Below are positions 27,032 to 40,300 of a DNA stretch of 64,000 nt, piece after piece. Each line of letters starts with the position of its first letter. The first letter of the stretch is position 1. The translations under genes were made by a program, and so were the position numbers. The stretch spans positions 682,001 through 746,000 of the forward strand of contig JBBPEB010000034.1 in NCBI GenBank assembly GCA_039096225.1, written 5' to 3'. This DNA comes from Blastocystis sp. Blastoise. Lineage: Eukaryota; Sar; Bigyra; Opalinata; Blastocystidae. The notes beneath the pieces are model-generated. The model saw only the letters and a list, made by a program, of their open reading frames with translations. It was not told where the DNA came from and did not search any database.

Positions 27032-28131
27032 CATAATAATAATATATATTTACGTAGGTCTACAACGAGTAGAGTTGATACCCTAAATAAATAGTAAAAT
27101 GAGTAAGAAATAATAATACTAAATACATACAGTGTCACTTTCAAAGCATGTTCTAGCTTCGATATAAGTAGAATAAGCGTCACCAATACCAGCAGCAAGA
27201 TAACGAGCAGGAGTGTTAACAATAACTTCCGAATCCATAATAATTAAAGCAGGACTATATACTTATGTTAGTATATGTTAGTTTATAGTATATATATACT
27301 TGACATAGTTAAAAAGAGCATAATCACGTTCCCCATTTTCTTGATATACAACAGAAAGAGAAGCAGTAGGAGAATCGTTAGAAGCCAAAGTACTAGGGAA
27401 TATAATATAATAAATAAATAAATAATATATATTAATAATATATGTATACGGAACAACAATAACAGGAATATTACATAACTATGTATTTGATTAAGAAATA
27501 ACAATCATACAATCATAATATATATATATATATAGAAAAGGATACAGTACCCACAGCACGAGTGGTATCAATAGCTTTACCGCCTCCTAAAGCGATCATA
27601 AAGTCGACACCTGACTTCTTATGAACTACTTCGCAAATACTATCAATACCTACTTGACTATATATATATATATATATCATATGAATAATCACATAACAAT
27701 CATATAAATATTAATAAATAATAAAGTGAATAGCATTGACATACCTACATTGACCATTGAAAGTGAAGAATTCACACTCTATCTTATTTTCTTCAAAAGA
27801 CTTTTGAACTAAGAATAATAATAATTACATATAAAAATACCCTAAAAAAATATAATTAAAAAAAAACATACTTCTTTCTTGGAATCTCTTAAGACCACCA
27901 GCAGAAGAAACAACAATAACAGATCTCTTTTCATTGAAGGGACTGATACCAACAATATATTTACCAATATTACTCAATACATCTAGGTCAAGATTAGAGC
28001 AAAACATGTTGTTATGATCTAGATATACTTGGGCCTTGAATATACTTGCTAGGAGAAATAAATAATCTAGGATTGTCAATTTCTCTAGTGAAGTAATTCT
28101 TCATATGATAACTCTTCATGACATTAGACAT
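25941..28131 (-). CDS. gldA: glycerol dehydrogenase, bacterial GldA type, multi-exon
   Basis: Starts at ATG 28131 (MSNVMKSYHMKN) and ends at TAA 25943. Exon 1 (28131-28029) reads ISPSKYIQGP and joins over a 46-nt intron (28028-27983) to VLSNIGKYI. Later exons give IALGGGKAIDTTRAV (NAD-binding Gly-rich motif), SNDSPTASLSVVY, PARYLAAGIGDAYSTYIEAR, AAHAIGTGLTALEG and YLHGELVALGVIAHL, ending in KHHHL. These align in order with bacterial GldA; the Asp in GIGDA and the two His in AAHAI and YLHGE correspond to the metal ligands. The enzyme interconverts glycerol and dihydroxyacetone with NAD. No targeting peptide is obvious, so it is probably cytosolic. There are roughly ten exons with very AT-rich introns, one holding a 13-bp tandem repeat and another an (AAT)n run. 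Bacterial-like sequence with many introns suggests an old transfer. Confidence 0.88.
26536..26612. repeat. 13-bp tandem repeat in gldA intron
   Basis: About six copies of AAATTATATTAAT head to tail, followed by (ATT)n and (AAT)n. Fully intronic. Confidence 0.85.
26957..27030. repeat. (AAT)n microsatellite in gldA intron
   Basis: About 24 uninterrupted AAT units within an intron of the minus-strand gene. Confidence 0.9.
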
Positions 28132-28350
28132 GATTAATAAGTTTTATAAAGGAATAAGCTTAAATTAAAATAAAGATCTTAAAAAAGTTCTATAATGAAA
28201 AGTGAGTTTTCTTTTTGTTCATCTGCAGTTAGACATTTCTCTTCGTATTATTTGTAGATTTCTTGGCGTTTTTCGAGAATTCCTGTGGAACTCAATAACT
28301 CGATAGAATCCTTCTGTTATGGAAACAGAAACAAACGAACAGTCATTTGT

Positions 28351-28358
28351 ATAAGAAT
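28351..28358 (+). repeat. left target-site duplication ATAAGAAT
   Basis: Identical to 44579-44586. It directly precedes the CAGGGTG terminus of the 16.2 kb segment. Confidence 0.75.
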
Positions 28359-29625
28359 CAGGGTGTGCCAAAACTGCGCTTTAAGCGCAAAGTGCGCTTT
28401 TCGATGTTGTTTTTGCGCTTAAATCTTTTATTTCATTTTTCTTTTAATTTTTATAAATCTACATAGAATAAAACGTTTAATAATTTTTAGAGGATCGAGA
28501 TAAGCTCAATAATGATGTTTTTGACATTTTACACGAGGTTTGTGTTTGTTGATGTAATTTGATTTGTTGTTGAATAAATAATAACCTTACACATATTATA
28601 ATTAGAGAGCAAATTGAATTTTTTAGCATTTTTAGAATGTTAATCATGTAGTTATAATGATTGATTGTCTTTAAGTATTTAACAATTAGGAAAAAAGCGT
28701 GATTATGTGTAGATCTTAATAATATAGTAGTAGTAGAATCATAATAGCAATACATGCTTCAAATTTTTACAAAACTTTGAATTCTTTTAAATTGGCTAAA
28801 TACTGATTATTAGTGGTCAAAAAATTTTCAAACTCAGCTCATCAAGACGCATTAATTTACACACTTTTCATGAAAAAAAGACCGGGTGACATAAAAAAGT
28901 AATTCATTCATTGACTATTATACTATGACATGACAGTTTTTAACTTAAAACATATTATTTTGATATATAATGTATAAATGTTTTGAAATAAGTCATCTAA
29001 GAAGATTTTTGTGACACATGTTGTGACAGATACATGACTTAAAAGTTCATAAGTCATCAAATAACAACAAGTATGATTCCTATATTTGACTATTTGTGTT
29101 AATTTGGGTGACAAATAAAAATTATTTTGTGACAAAAGTCAATTGCTTAAGATATTCTTTTGTATATTATTTTAAAGACTTTTATTTATGTTTATAATGA
29201 AAAATAATGTCAATAAATACTAAAAAATATTATAAAAAATAATAATGTAATTAAAAAGTTTTTATTTTTATAAAATATCATGAAGTAGTCTTGTAGGGAC
29301 TGTACAGATACATCCTGACAAGTAATAAAAATTAAATAAACGAAAAGCATATTAAAATATTATTTTTCAAAAATCAAACAAAAAACAATACAATGAACAA
29401 AAGCTGGATTTGAAAAAACAATACGTCCAACAAAATGATTTTTAATAGCCTTATAAAATGGTTTTAAAATGTATTTTATATGTAGAATAAGTCACACAAC
29501 ACATTTATAATATTTATATTATAAAATATATTGTTTTTATGTTTAAAAATAAAAAAATAAAAAAACGGTTAGTAGTCACTAGCTTTGCAATTATTATATG
29601 ACTTGATGAAAAATATTATAAGGGA

Positions 29626-29695
29626 GTTGTTTGGTCAAATGGTCAGTGCGTATAAAATTTTTACATAGTGGACGGATCGAATCTTACGAGGAACT
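29626..29695 (+). repeat. tRNA-like / SINE-like block, copy 1
   Basis: TGGTCAAATGG resembles a pol III A box and GGATCGAATC a B box, about 40 bases apart, followed by a T-run. The T-arm has mismatches and the acceptor pairing is weak, so it is not a convincing functional tRNA. Confidence 0.35.
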
Positions 29696-29990
29696 ATTTT
29701 TTTAAACTTTTTCTTTTGACTGCTATTTACAATGATTTTATTTAAAATCAACTTTGTTTCATTTTTATTATCTGTAAACATTATTTACATCATTGATATC
29801 TGCTTTTTAGTTTAGAATCAACATATCAACAAACTTTTTTTTTCAAAAAATAGTAATTATTGTTTAAAAACAATTCTAAGTATTTCTAGAATGTTATAAA
29901 TGTAATAAAAGAGCATAAATATAATATTTGAAGATATCAAATAATTTTAAACTTATTATATAGAACACATGAAAAAATAAAATTGAGAAA

Positions 29991-30060
29991 TCGGTTGGTA
30001 TAGTTGACCAGCGCTGTAGCTATTATGGTAATTGTCGCTGGATCGAATCTCGCAAGAGGC
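29991..30060 (+). repeat. tRNA-like / SINE-like block, copy 2
   Basis: TGGTATAGTTG (A-box-like) and GGATCGAATC (B-box-like) with the same spacing and a following T-rich stretch as copy 1. The acceptor stem does not pair, so this is more likely a tRNA-derived repeat than a tRNA gene. Confidence 0.35.
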
Positions 30061-30839
30061 ATTTTTATTTTTATTTCTTGGAAAAACATCTTTTTATGAA
30101 ACTTGTTCTTTTATATATTTATTTTGATTATCTCTTGATACGATCATTTATTTTGGTTTAATTTAATTAACTTAGTTTATCAAGAGTATTCGCCTTGAGT
30201 ATTTATTTTAATTTTTATAATCTGCTTTACTTAATTACTTTCTTTCTTTAGGTATCAAGGCTTTTAGCTTTTAAACAACTCTTTATACTGTGAAATCAGG
30301 ATCTATAGCATTCCAGATGGTTCAAATGGATCAACAAATATTTTTTGTATATAATTCGTTTCTTCATTTGTAATATTTATTTGATTTATCTTTATTTTAT
30401 AGTGCAGGATGATCAGTATTTTTCAAGAGTATTTATTGTGCGTTATCTATAAGGTTTATTTAGTATTTATATTAATTATATTATAATTGCTTTTTATCAT
30501 TATTATTTCATTGATTTATTTGTATATTAGTTTATTATAGTGATCGTTATTTTCTTATTTATATTTAAAAGGAATATTATTTCATTTTTGATAACAAATT
30601 ATATATATAGATATACGAGGTCAATACTTTAATTAAGTGTGGCATTCTTTCTATGTTTAGAATTATTTTATGGTCCTTTAATGTATAAAAATATTGATGA
30701 GTATATATTTATTATTATATTTATTAGTATATTTATTATAGTATTTATGATATTTATGATTATGAAAATAATATATATATAGTTCAACTATAGAATTATT
30801 TCCAGTTGTTATCATTTATTATTTTATATATATATATAT

Positions 30840-31648
30840 CAACAATTAGTGAACAATAGATAAGGAAGCTATTCAATTATTAAGCCAATTAAATGATAAA
30901 CGAGATTGTATATATATATTATTATTATATTTATTATATTATATATACTTATTATTATATATATATATAGGTTTATATATGGAGAATGAAGTTTATTGGT
31001 CAAAAATTATTCATTATATATATATAAATATTTTTGAAAGAGATACTATTACGGATTCCTTACAACAACAAGAATAAGTATATATATATATTATTATTAT
31101 TATTATTATATAGTTATTTTCAATATTATCTGAATTGATTCCTATAAATTAAAATAATTCTATGATTTTAGCTACTTTTGCATGTATATATATATATATT
31201 TGATTATTATACTTTATTTATATTATCTATATATTAATACTATTTATATATATATGTATAGATATATATACATCATTATCTTCTGAGAGTCCTTACCTTT
31301 CATCCTCTCGCCTTCAGGCCCTTATCCCTACCCTCGCACCACTTCTCGCCTCCCCTTTACATACACATCGTCTCCATGCACTTCGTATTCTAAAGAGCTT
31401 CCAACAACTTGATGTATATATATTATTTTATATAATAATAATATTAATAATAATAATAAATATATATATATATATAGTCGTCTTCAACCTATTGAAAGAT
31501 CTACCTGTATATATATATCTTCATAATCATCATTATATATATATACATTCTTATAGTTACTTCTTATAAGTCCCTCACTGACGCACTCCTCCATCCCTCA
31601 AAGAACATTAAAGCACGTTATAATTCCTATACTATTAATTGTATATCA

Positions 31649-31692
<44 letters not shown>

Positions 31693-33056
31693 GCTGATTT
31701 ATTAATTGTTATGTATTCACGGGAATATGGTCATGTATCTAATTTTTTTTTCTTATTTATTACCTCGTATCCCTCTAAATGAGTATAAAACAGTAGCTAT
31801 CTATGGACAATATATATGTATATAATAGTATATATAAGTATATATAATAGTATATATAATACATGAATAATATATATTCTGTGTATTTTCTGCTAATCTT
31901 CTTATTATATATGATCTATATATATATATATATGTATATAGAAATACTGGTTTATTGACTGTGAAATTGGCGGGAAGTCTTGCTTTGATTCAATTCATCA
32001 ATATTAAGCCACTTTTCAACAATATATATGCTCAATCAACTCTACAGAATATGTCCGATATACATAATATATATATATATGTAGTTCTTATGTAACTAAA
32101 AATACATTAAATAAACTATATCAAAATGGAATAAAGACGAATTCTTATATATATAATCAGATACTAACAATGGACATGATATTAAGTTTAATTGAACAAT
32201 CTAAAGTCAGATGGTATATATATATATATATATATTCTTTTTTAATCTATTTATCAATATATATATATTAGGACTCTATCTGAAGACTTATATGCTTCTT
32301 TTCCCTGTCTTTATATACATATATACAATTACCCCCTATCTATACACTTATTGATACTATGCATCAATTATACACAGATCCCCGCGGGGATCTGATGAGC
32401 AAAGAAAGTCAAGGCCGACTTCTTCTAGACAATCTTGATAAGTATATTATATGTTATATACTATTATATATTATTATATCTTATTATTATTTATTATTAT
32501 ATACTATTATATTATAGGTATAAGAATAACAAAGATTACACTCAATTCTTTAACGATATTATAAGAATAGTATATAACTATATATAACTATATATAACTA
32601 TATTTATAACTATATATAACTATATATATAGGTGAGTGATGGTATTGCTCTTTATTCTCTACTCCGATTGGGTCTCAATTCTACATATATACCTACTCTT
32701 ATTGATCTGTATATATATAACTAATATATATATAACTATATATATAACTATATAGGTATTTACAATTACCCTTTGATTTGATGATTTCCCGTGGGGTTGA
32801 GAATATTCATAGTCGTAATCTATTTGTAGATAGAATCAATGGAGAAGCTACTATGAAGTATATATATATATGTATAGTATTTTATATAACCATATATATC
32901 TATTTTTTCTCACTATATATACCTATATATACTTTTATATATAGTGCCATTATTAATTATTTATCGTTCAAAGCACGTCCTATATCTGACAAAACTGTTC
33001 TTCGAATTCTAAAGCAAAATATCAAAGTAGATCGTCGTATGTGGCGCATACTGTGA
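30840..33056 (+). pseudogene. exon cluster, helical-repeat-like protein, unrecognised and probably broken
   Basis: Short exon-like blocks are separated by (AT)n introns. Readable pieces include DKEAIQLLSQLNDKRD, SSSRLQALIPTLAPLL followed by HRLHALRILKSF, KSLTDALLHPSKNIKARY, then KLAGSLALIQFINIKPL, YSLLRLGLNSTYIPTLIDLY and a final exon with AIINYLSFKARPISDKTVL ending at TGA 33054-33056. The helical, Leu-rich pattern suggests HEAT/ARM-type repeats; the segment at about 31285-31400 resembles UTP20 upstream of its HEAT core, but I cannot prove it. In-frame stops near 31078 and 31150 and a junction at about 31417 that does not join in frame point to decay or misread exon limits. It may be one gene or two. 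It lies inside the giant hAT element. Confidence 0.4.
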
Positions 33057-33493
33057 CATTCTCTTATTTTTCTCTTTTTATACTCTATTATAATTACTTA
33101 TTATTGTTATTCCACATATTATTATGCTTATTATTATATATATTCTAGCTATATATTCCTATATTTATTCTAGCTATATATTCCCCTCTTTTCTAGTCAT
33201 TTCTCCTTCTTACACTGGACATCCGTCAATACTTCACTTCCTCTTTCTCTCTCTTCTCATTCATTATGATTAATAACAATGAACCTCTCGTGACTTCCTT
33301 GGCGGCAACTATCGACGCGGGAACCAAATATAAGAATGTATATCTATTACAAGAACAATTGAATAAAGATAATATACATGATTTATATGATAGTCCTGAA
33401 TTCCTTAGATATCAAGTATATATATATAATATTATCTATTATTACTATATTTATTACTATACATATTCTACATTTATTACTCTATATATATTA

Positions 33494-33541
<48 letters not shown>

Positions 33542-34236
33542 TGTAGATATTCCATCATCTTCCCTCCTTCTTCTTCCCGCGGAATCCCTTAATGAACTGC
33601 TCTCCATAGTGATGACTACTTTCCTATCTCTTAATTCCCCGCGGGACATTCTCTTTGTCTTACAACATTCTTCGATGATCCCTCTATTTATCCTTCTTTA
33701 TATCTTGTAGAAGACACTGTTTAAGGTATATATATATATAAATTAGTTTGAATTATGATGTCATTCTCTCTTATTCTTTTAGTTTTATATATATATATAT
33801 ATATAATTTTCCTCCCCTTTACAGATTCTCCTGTTGTTCCACTTCGTTACTCGCTCTCCCTTCATCCCCGCCCTATATACAAAGACTTTACAAGTATTCT
33901 TAGATAGAGTTGGATTAGCGAGTAAAGACTCTAATTATGTATATATATATAATAATAATAGTATTATTATTGTTTTTGTTTTTTTCTATTACTCTCTATA
34001 TATCATTAAAAACATAATATTAATACATATATAATTATATTTCTCTATAGCACAAAACGTTACTCTCTTCGAACATTCTTCGTATCGACATACAGAGCGT
34101 CATTCGACCCATACATCATCATTTCCAATATAAAACGGATGACCATGATTGTACATATACCATGACTATTAAGGCCGAATATGAATTTATGGAGAAACTA
34201 AAGAAGAGTCCAGATGATGAAACGGCACAACTTATT

Positions 34237-34539
<303 letters not shown>

Positions 34540-34959
34540 GTATCTTTAACAGAAGAACGTATAAGAAATGCTATAGAGAAAGCAGTTCAGATGCTATTAA
34601 CGAAATCCTTACCTGAATGTTATCCTATGTGTTTAGTATATCATATATTTGGTCTTTATTATTTAAAATGGAATCGTTTTTGGCAGAAGCTAACAGAATG
34701 TTGTGTAAGAATTGCGAGTTTTGATAATAAATTATATTGGAATTGTTTTTATGAAAAAGCATATCTTATTAATGGTTATATAGATATAAATATATATGAT
34801 CATATAGGATATAGTATATTATCTAAAGAAGAAAAGAGATATGGTATCGTCTATGGTTTAGAACGATTACAAGATAGATATAAACATTATATTAAATATT
34901 CTACACTTACATTTGTATTGAAACAACGATTATCGATGGGAGAAGAACTACTTTATGGG

Positions 34960-35070
<111 letters not shown>

Positions 35071-36838
35071 ATATATATATTATATAGTTATACAGATGTT
35101 AATACTTATTGGACGTCTTTATTCTCTTCTCTTACTGATGTAGCTACTTATATTCGTCCATATAATAAACAATTTATGGGATTCTTTATAGATTTCTTAA
35201 AGAAGAAATATTATGGTTATCGAATAATCTATGATGTTGAAGCTCGTGATGTGATGAAACCAATTCATACTGAATTCGAAGAACTTCTAAAACAAAAGAA
35301 TATTACTACTCCTACTATTATTCATAAAGAAGAAGAAGAAGGAAAAGAAGAAAATCAAGTAAATAATGAATTAGAATATATGTATAATTATACGTTACGT
35401 CCACGTGATGCTGATGCTCGTCTGAAAGTCTTCTTAAAAATATTCAGTAATTGGCCTGGTATTCAAAGTATTTATTTAGCTGATTCTTTAAAGAATATAT
35501 GTATATTATTATTAAATAAGAATGATTCTTCTTTACAGAAATTATGTGTTGAAGTATTATGTTGCTATAGTAATTTACCTACTGTTCTATATAAGGAAAG
35601 TTTATTAGGATTATGTGATGAATTGAATTATCGTGATACTATGTTAGGATTATATATAGAGAAAGATCAAGGAGTTATCAAAGTAGAGCATAGAGATCTT
35701 ATTATACCTATTATAGAACGTATTTTATATGGTAGACTATTAGATAAGAAGATGAAATCGAAAACACATTATTATGGAAACTTGCTGCTATTTTAAATTA
35801 TTTATCTATATTAGATTATGAAGAATTAAAGCCATTATTATTTATGATATTATGTTCATTTACAAAAGATTTATTTATACCTTCTGTTCAATCAGAAGAA
35901 GATGTAGCTATATTATTAACTCATATATCTGTAAAGAAAGTTCCTGATACTCGTAAATTAGGATTTTTGAATAGTTGTTATGATTTAATACGATATATGA
36001 GAGATCGTAGTAGTTCTTTTATTCATTATATATTAGCTGCTATAGGATGTAAATTAAAAGATAGTTATGATAATAAAGAGAATTTAGAAGATTTATTAAA
36101 AGAAGATGAACAAATAGATACAAATGGAAATGATGATGATATTGAAGATATTGAAGATATTGAAGATGAAGATGATAATAATAATGATAATAATGATAAT
36201 GATAATAATAATAATAATATGAAAATTGAAAATGAATTATCTACAGATGCCACTACTATTGCTACTACTTCTTCTACTACTTCTAAAGCAGATTCGAATA
36301 GAATTCGATGTAAGTTTATTCAACGTCGTATACGTGGTTTATGTATAAAGAGAATAGTTGAATGTATAGGTTATTTTAGTAGTTATAATTATAAACAATG
36401 GAAATCATTATTATTTGATCCATTAACTCCTTTGTATGAAGTATTACATAATACTATATTAGGATTAAAGAAAACACCAGTATTATTAAATTACCTCATT
36501 TAATATCATTTTCTCCTTCTTTATATTATTTATATGATATTCAACCTTTATTATTACCTACTTTAGTGGAATGTTTATCATTAGGTATTGATTCTGGTAA
36601 ACAATTAGGTGCTAATATTGTTAATGATATTATTGCTACTATTAATAATATATTAGGTATTAGAAGAAGAAATGGATAATTTTGAGAAATCAACAAAGAA
36701 TGAAAATAGAGAAGAAACTGAAATGAAGAATAAGATGAGAAAAGAAATGAAAGAAACTGATAGTGATGATGAAGATGAAATCGAAAAATTAAAAGAAAAT
36801 ATTAAAGAAAAAAAGAATAGAAAGGATCAACGAAAAGG

Positions 36839-36840
<2 letters not shown>

Positions 36841-36931
<91 letters not shown>
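36841..36931 (+). repeat. (AT)n array, 91 bases
   Basis: Uninterrupted AT dinucleotides. There is no GT at its left edge, so if this was an intron its donor has been lost to repeat expansion. Confidence 0.9.
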
Positions 36932-36935
<4 letters not shown>

Positions 36936-37353
36936 ATTTATTATTTTATTATTATAATCATTATTTTATTTTTTTTGGTTATTTTTGCCATATTTATTAC
37001 TATTATATATATAGAAGAATTATTAAATCGTATGTTGACTAGTAAGGTTATAGCTTATATTTCATCTCTTCTTGATTCTATTCTCTCTCATATTCAAAGC
37101 AGACTGAAACTTATACATAATTTTAGATCTGGTATTAGCGTTAGTATGCTGATATATATATATATATATGTATATATTTTTTATTGTTATTTTATTATTC
37201 TTTCATATATATATATACATATTAAATGAAACTGGGTTGAATATAGGTATCAAGAAGTACCTAAATGTGATTAAAAAGTTGAATAGTTTCTTTTCTTCTG
37301 TCTTTTGTATATTAATGCTTAAAGTAATTATTTCATTGCTTCGTTTAGTTTGA

Positions 37354-40300
37354 ATATGTTTGATGGCTTATATCAAATAAATGATAGCTTTATTTGCTCA
37401 TTTATAAAGACATTTTTTATATTTAGGTTAACTTTGTCAAAAATATTATGATTTATGGCCATGTATACAAATAAGGTGAAAAGCCTTTCATTCAGTCTGA
37501 TGACAAAACTCATGAGTATCATATTTTGTTACAAAAAACTTCCTTATGTGTTTGATAAATTCAGCAGAATTAAGCATGGCTGAAAAAGTGTCACAAAATT
37601 TGGTGGCAAGTGTCACCAAAGTCAGGAAAGGACTGACTATTTGATTATTTTTAAAACTTCAGTCATTCTTTAAAAATTTCAATGATAATTTCATTCTTTT
37701 GTTAAAGATTCAAATCAGAATAAGATTATTGCCTATAATATTTTTTCAAACTTGCTTTCTATCTGCTTTCTGAACTAATAATGGTTTATCATTAAGATTC
37801 ATATTGGTTTTTGTTGCATTGTGAACTCCTCTTAAATACTAGTCAATATCTACTACATGATGATTTCCCATTGTTTGTTGATTGCTTTGTTACGTACTTG
37901 CTCGTTATGATCAGTGTTCAATACACATATCTTACAATGTGCTACGTGATGGATACTTATCAGTTACTTATTCTTGGAATGATTACTTGCAATGTATAAT
38001 TTTATGAATATTTACAGTTTGTTGCCTTCCATTTATTATTTACATCTGATTTGGTTACTCACCAAACTTCCTTACTTCTCTTCTTGAATTAGTATACTCA
38101 TTTTTCTTTTTGTAACTTTGCGATTAATGAGATCTTTATTTATGTTGTTTGTATGTTTGATTTTATTCGACTAATGTGCTTTTGATTGCTTGTTCTACTT
38201 TATAAGTGCTAATTATTTTGTTTTTGTTTTTTATTTTTCTGATACTTCCTTTTTTCATACTGTATTATAATGGTATTTATATATAACGATGACATTTTCT
38301 TATAGATTTACTTATTATGAATTTTCTTATTCTTATTCTAGTATTTAATAAATACTTAAACACTTCATCTCTGCGATTAATACTTACTATGGTTACTAAC
38401 ATACATAAGTTTCTACTGAAGATAGTAGCAGATTAGTAACAATTGATGTTTATTTCTTTTCATCCTTAAATCCTTTTGTCTATATTACAATATTATCATG
38501 TACTCTTATTCTATCAAGTTTACTATTATAAGTTTTTGAATGTTTTAGTATCTTATTGTGTAATTCTTTAATATGCTATTATACAGGAAAGTATCTATAT
38601 GATATTTCTTTGTTGTAGTTTTCTGTATAAAATTTTTGAATTTCTTTTTATTCTTTGTATATATTTTCATCTTGGTTAATTATTCTTCAACTTCTCTTCA
38701 TGTTATCGTTAGTCTACTATTATATATTGAATTTTTAGTTATAAACCTTATCTTATTTCCTTATCTTATTTCATCTTTTGTTCTTTTAAGGTATTATAGC
38801 ATTACATTAATTGTATTAGTTTTCTGGTTTTTCAGTCTCTTCCTATCTTCTTCGTATGGTATCTTTATATTTATTAGACTCTTCATTTCTTCTGGTGCTT
38901 TTCAATTATTATGTGATCATTCGTAATACTTCACCTGCATGTTCTTTTCCCTTTATTAAAGAGTTTCTAGATGTGCTATTTTTATATTACTTTTATATTA
39001 TCCTTAGTTGATATTCCTTTTTCTCCTATGATAGAATTCTTTATGTTCTTATGTTATTCTAATAGTCGTTTCATATTTCTCTATTAAACATACTATGAGA
39101 TTTAATGACGATTTTCTTTTCCTTTAATAATTACAAATTCCTCACTATTATATATTATTATATATCTTAGTTTTATTATTCTAACAGATTTATTTTTATA
39201 TTTGTTTCTATAATTGAAAACATACTCAATTAATTTATTTTCATATTTCATTCAAATATACTCTTCATATACATATTCATATCCTTCATTTATGGTTTTC
39301 TTCGTTTTCTCATGTTCTATATATTATCCCATGGTCTACTTATTTTTGTGCCTATTTTTAATCCTATACTTCCTCATTATCTCTATTTCTTTATCCACTT
39401 TTCTTTTATTTCTAGTGCTTCTATTGTGTATATTGTGTGCTCATTATTAGACTTATTCATTTTAATACTGCTTCATCATTATCTCTCTTCATATTCTTTA
39501 ATGCTCATGTTTATTGTATTTCCTATTTACACAGTTATTATTTCAGAAGCATTTTCCATTTCTTGTCTAAATAATATGGGTTTGAATATTTTTATTAGTC
39601 CTATTTCTTACTATCGTTTTTTATAATTCTTCTCGTTCGTTTCCTTTCTTTTTCTTTCCAACAATTTCTCTCTTGGCACTACTCATCATGGATTTTAGTA
39701 ATCAAAGTTAGGATTTGTTCTCATTGTTGTATTACTATTATCTATATACCACAAAAGATATTTTTATTATTTCTCTTCATTCTAAGGTTTTGCTCTTTTT
39801 GTTACTTAAACATATTTATATGGCTACTCTTATTTATTATTATTGTGTACATTCTCTTCTTCTTATTTAATTTTTTATAAAAGCCTAGTATCTACACCTT
39901 CTATTCCTTCTATTCTTTCTCATTTCTAATTACTCTCATTTTCCAAAAATGATATAATTATATAATAGGATCTATGTCTCCATATTTCTTTCGTACTGTT
40001 ATTTAATAAAATACTATCTCTATTTACTTTAAACCATTTCAACTCCCTTTAACTTATTATCTATATACATCTTACATTCATGCTGATATGAATACTATAA
40101 TACTATTTGTATTTCTTCTATTTTGTTGAATACGGTTGAGGTAGTTCTCGAATTGTTTATTTTCTAAATTTATTTTCATTTCTATTACTTTAGATATTAT
40201 ATCTTCTTAAGTGCATATGTACATAATTAATATGCTTATATATATTTACACCTGCTTTTTCCGTTATCAGCCGTTACTTCATATTATTTATACAATGTCT

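Larger units (their letters stand above)
28359..30839. other. gene-less left part of the giant element
   Basis: After the terminus, with its nested GCGC...TTAAGCGC palindromes (28376-28430), no convincing gene is seen. It contains two tRNA-like blocks (29626-29695 and 29991-30060) and otherwise AT-rich sequence with no long open frame. Confidence 0.5.

Noticed and set aside
27983-28028. Apparent frameshift or 10-nt intron (GTATATCTAG) early in the glycerol dehydrogenase gene
   Set aside because: A 46-nt intron ending GACCTAG joins QGP to VLSNIGKYI in frame and matches the family, so no frameshift is needed.
31078-31160. Reassigned stop codons (TAA read as an amino acid)
   Set aside because: A 10-kb open frame and several complete genes use TAA, TAG and TGA as ends and contain none internally, so the standard code holds.
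37597-37640. Two adjacent small hairpins as a structured RNA
   Set aside because: Stems of 4-7 bp are expected by chance; no family recognised.
38636-39626. Several hydrophobic open frames resembling membrane proteins
   Set aside because: They follow from T-rich composition, lack any family motif and overlap one another in different frames.
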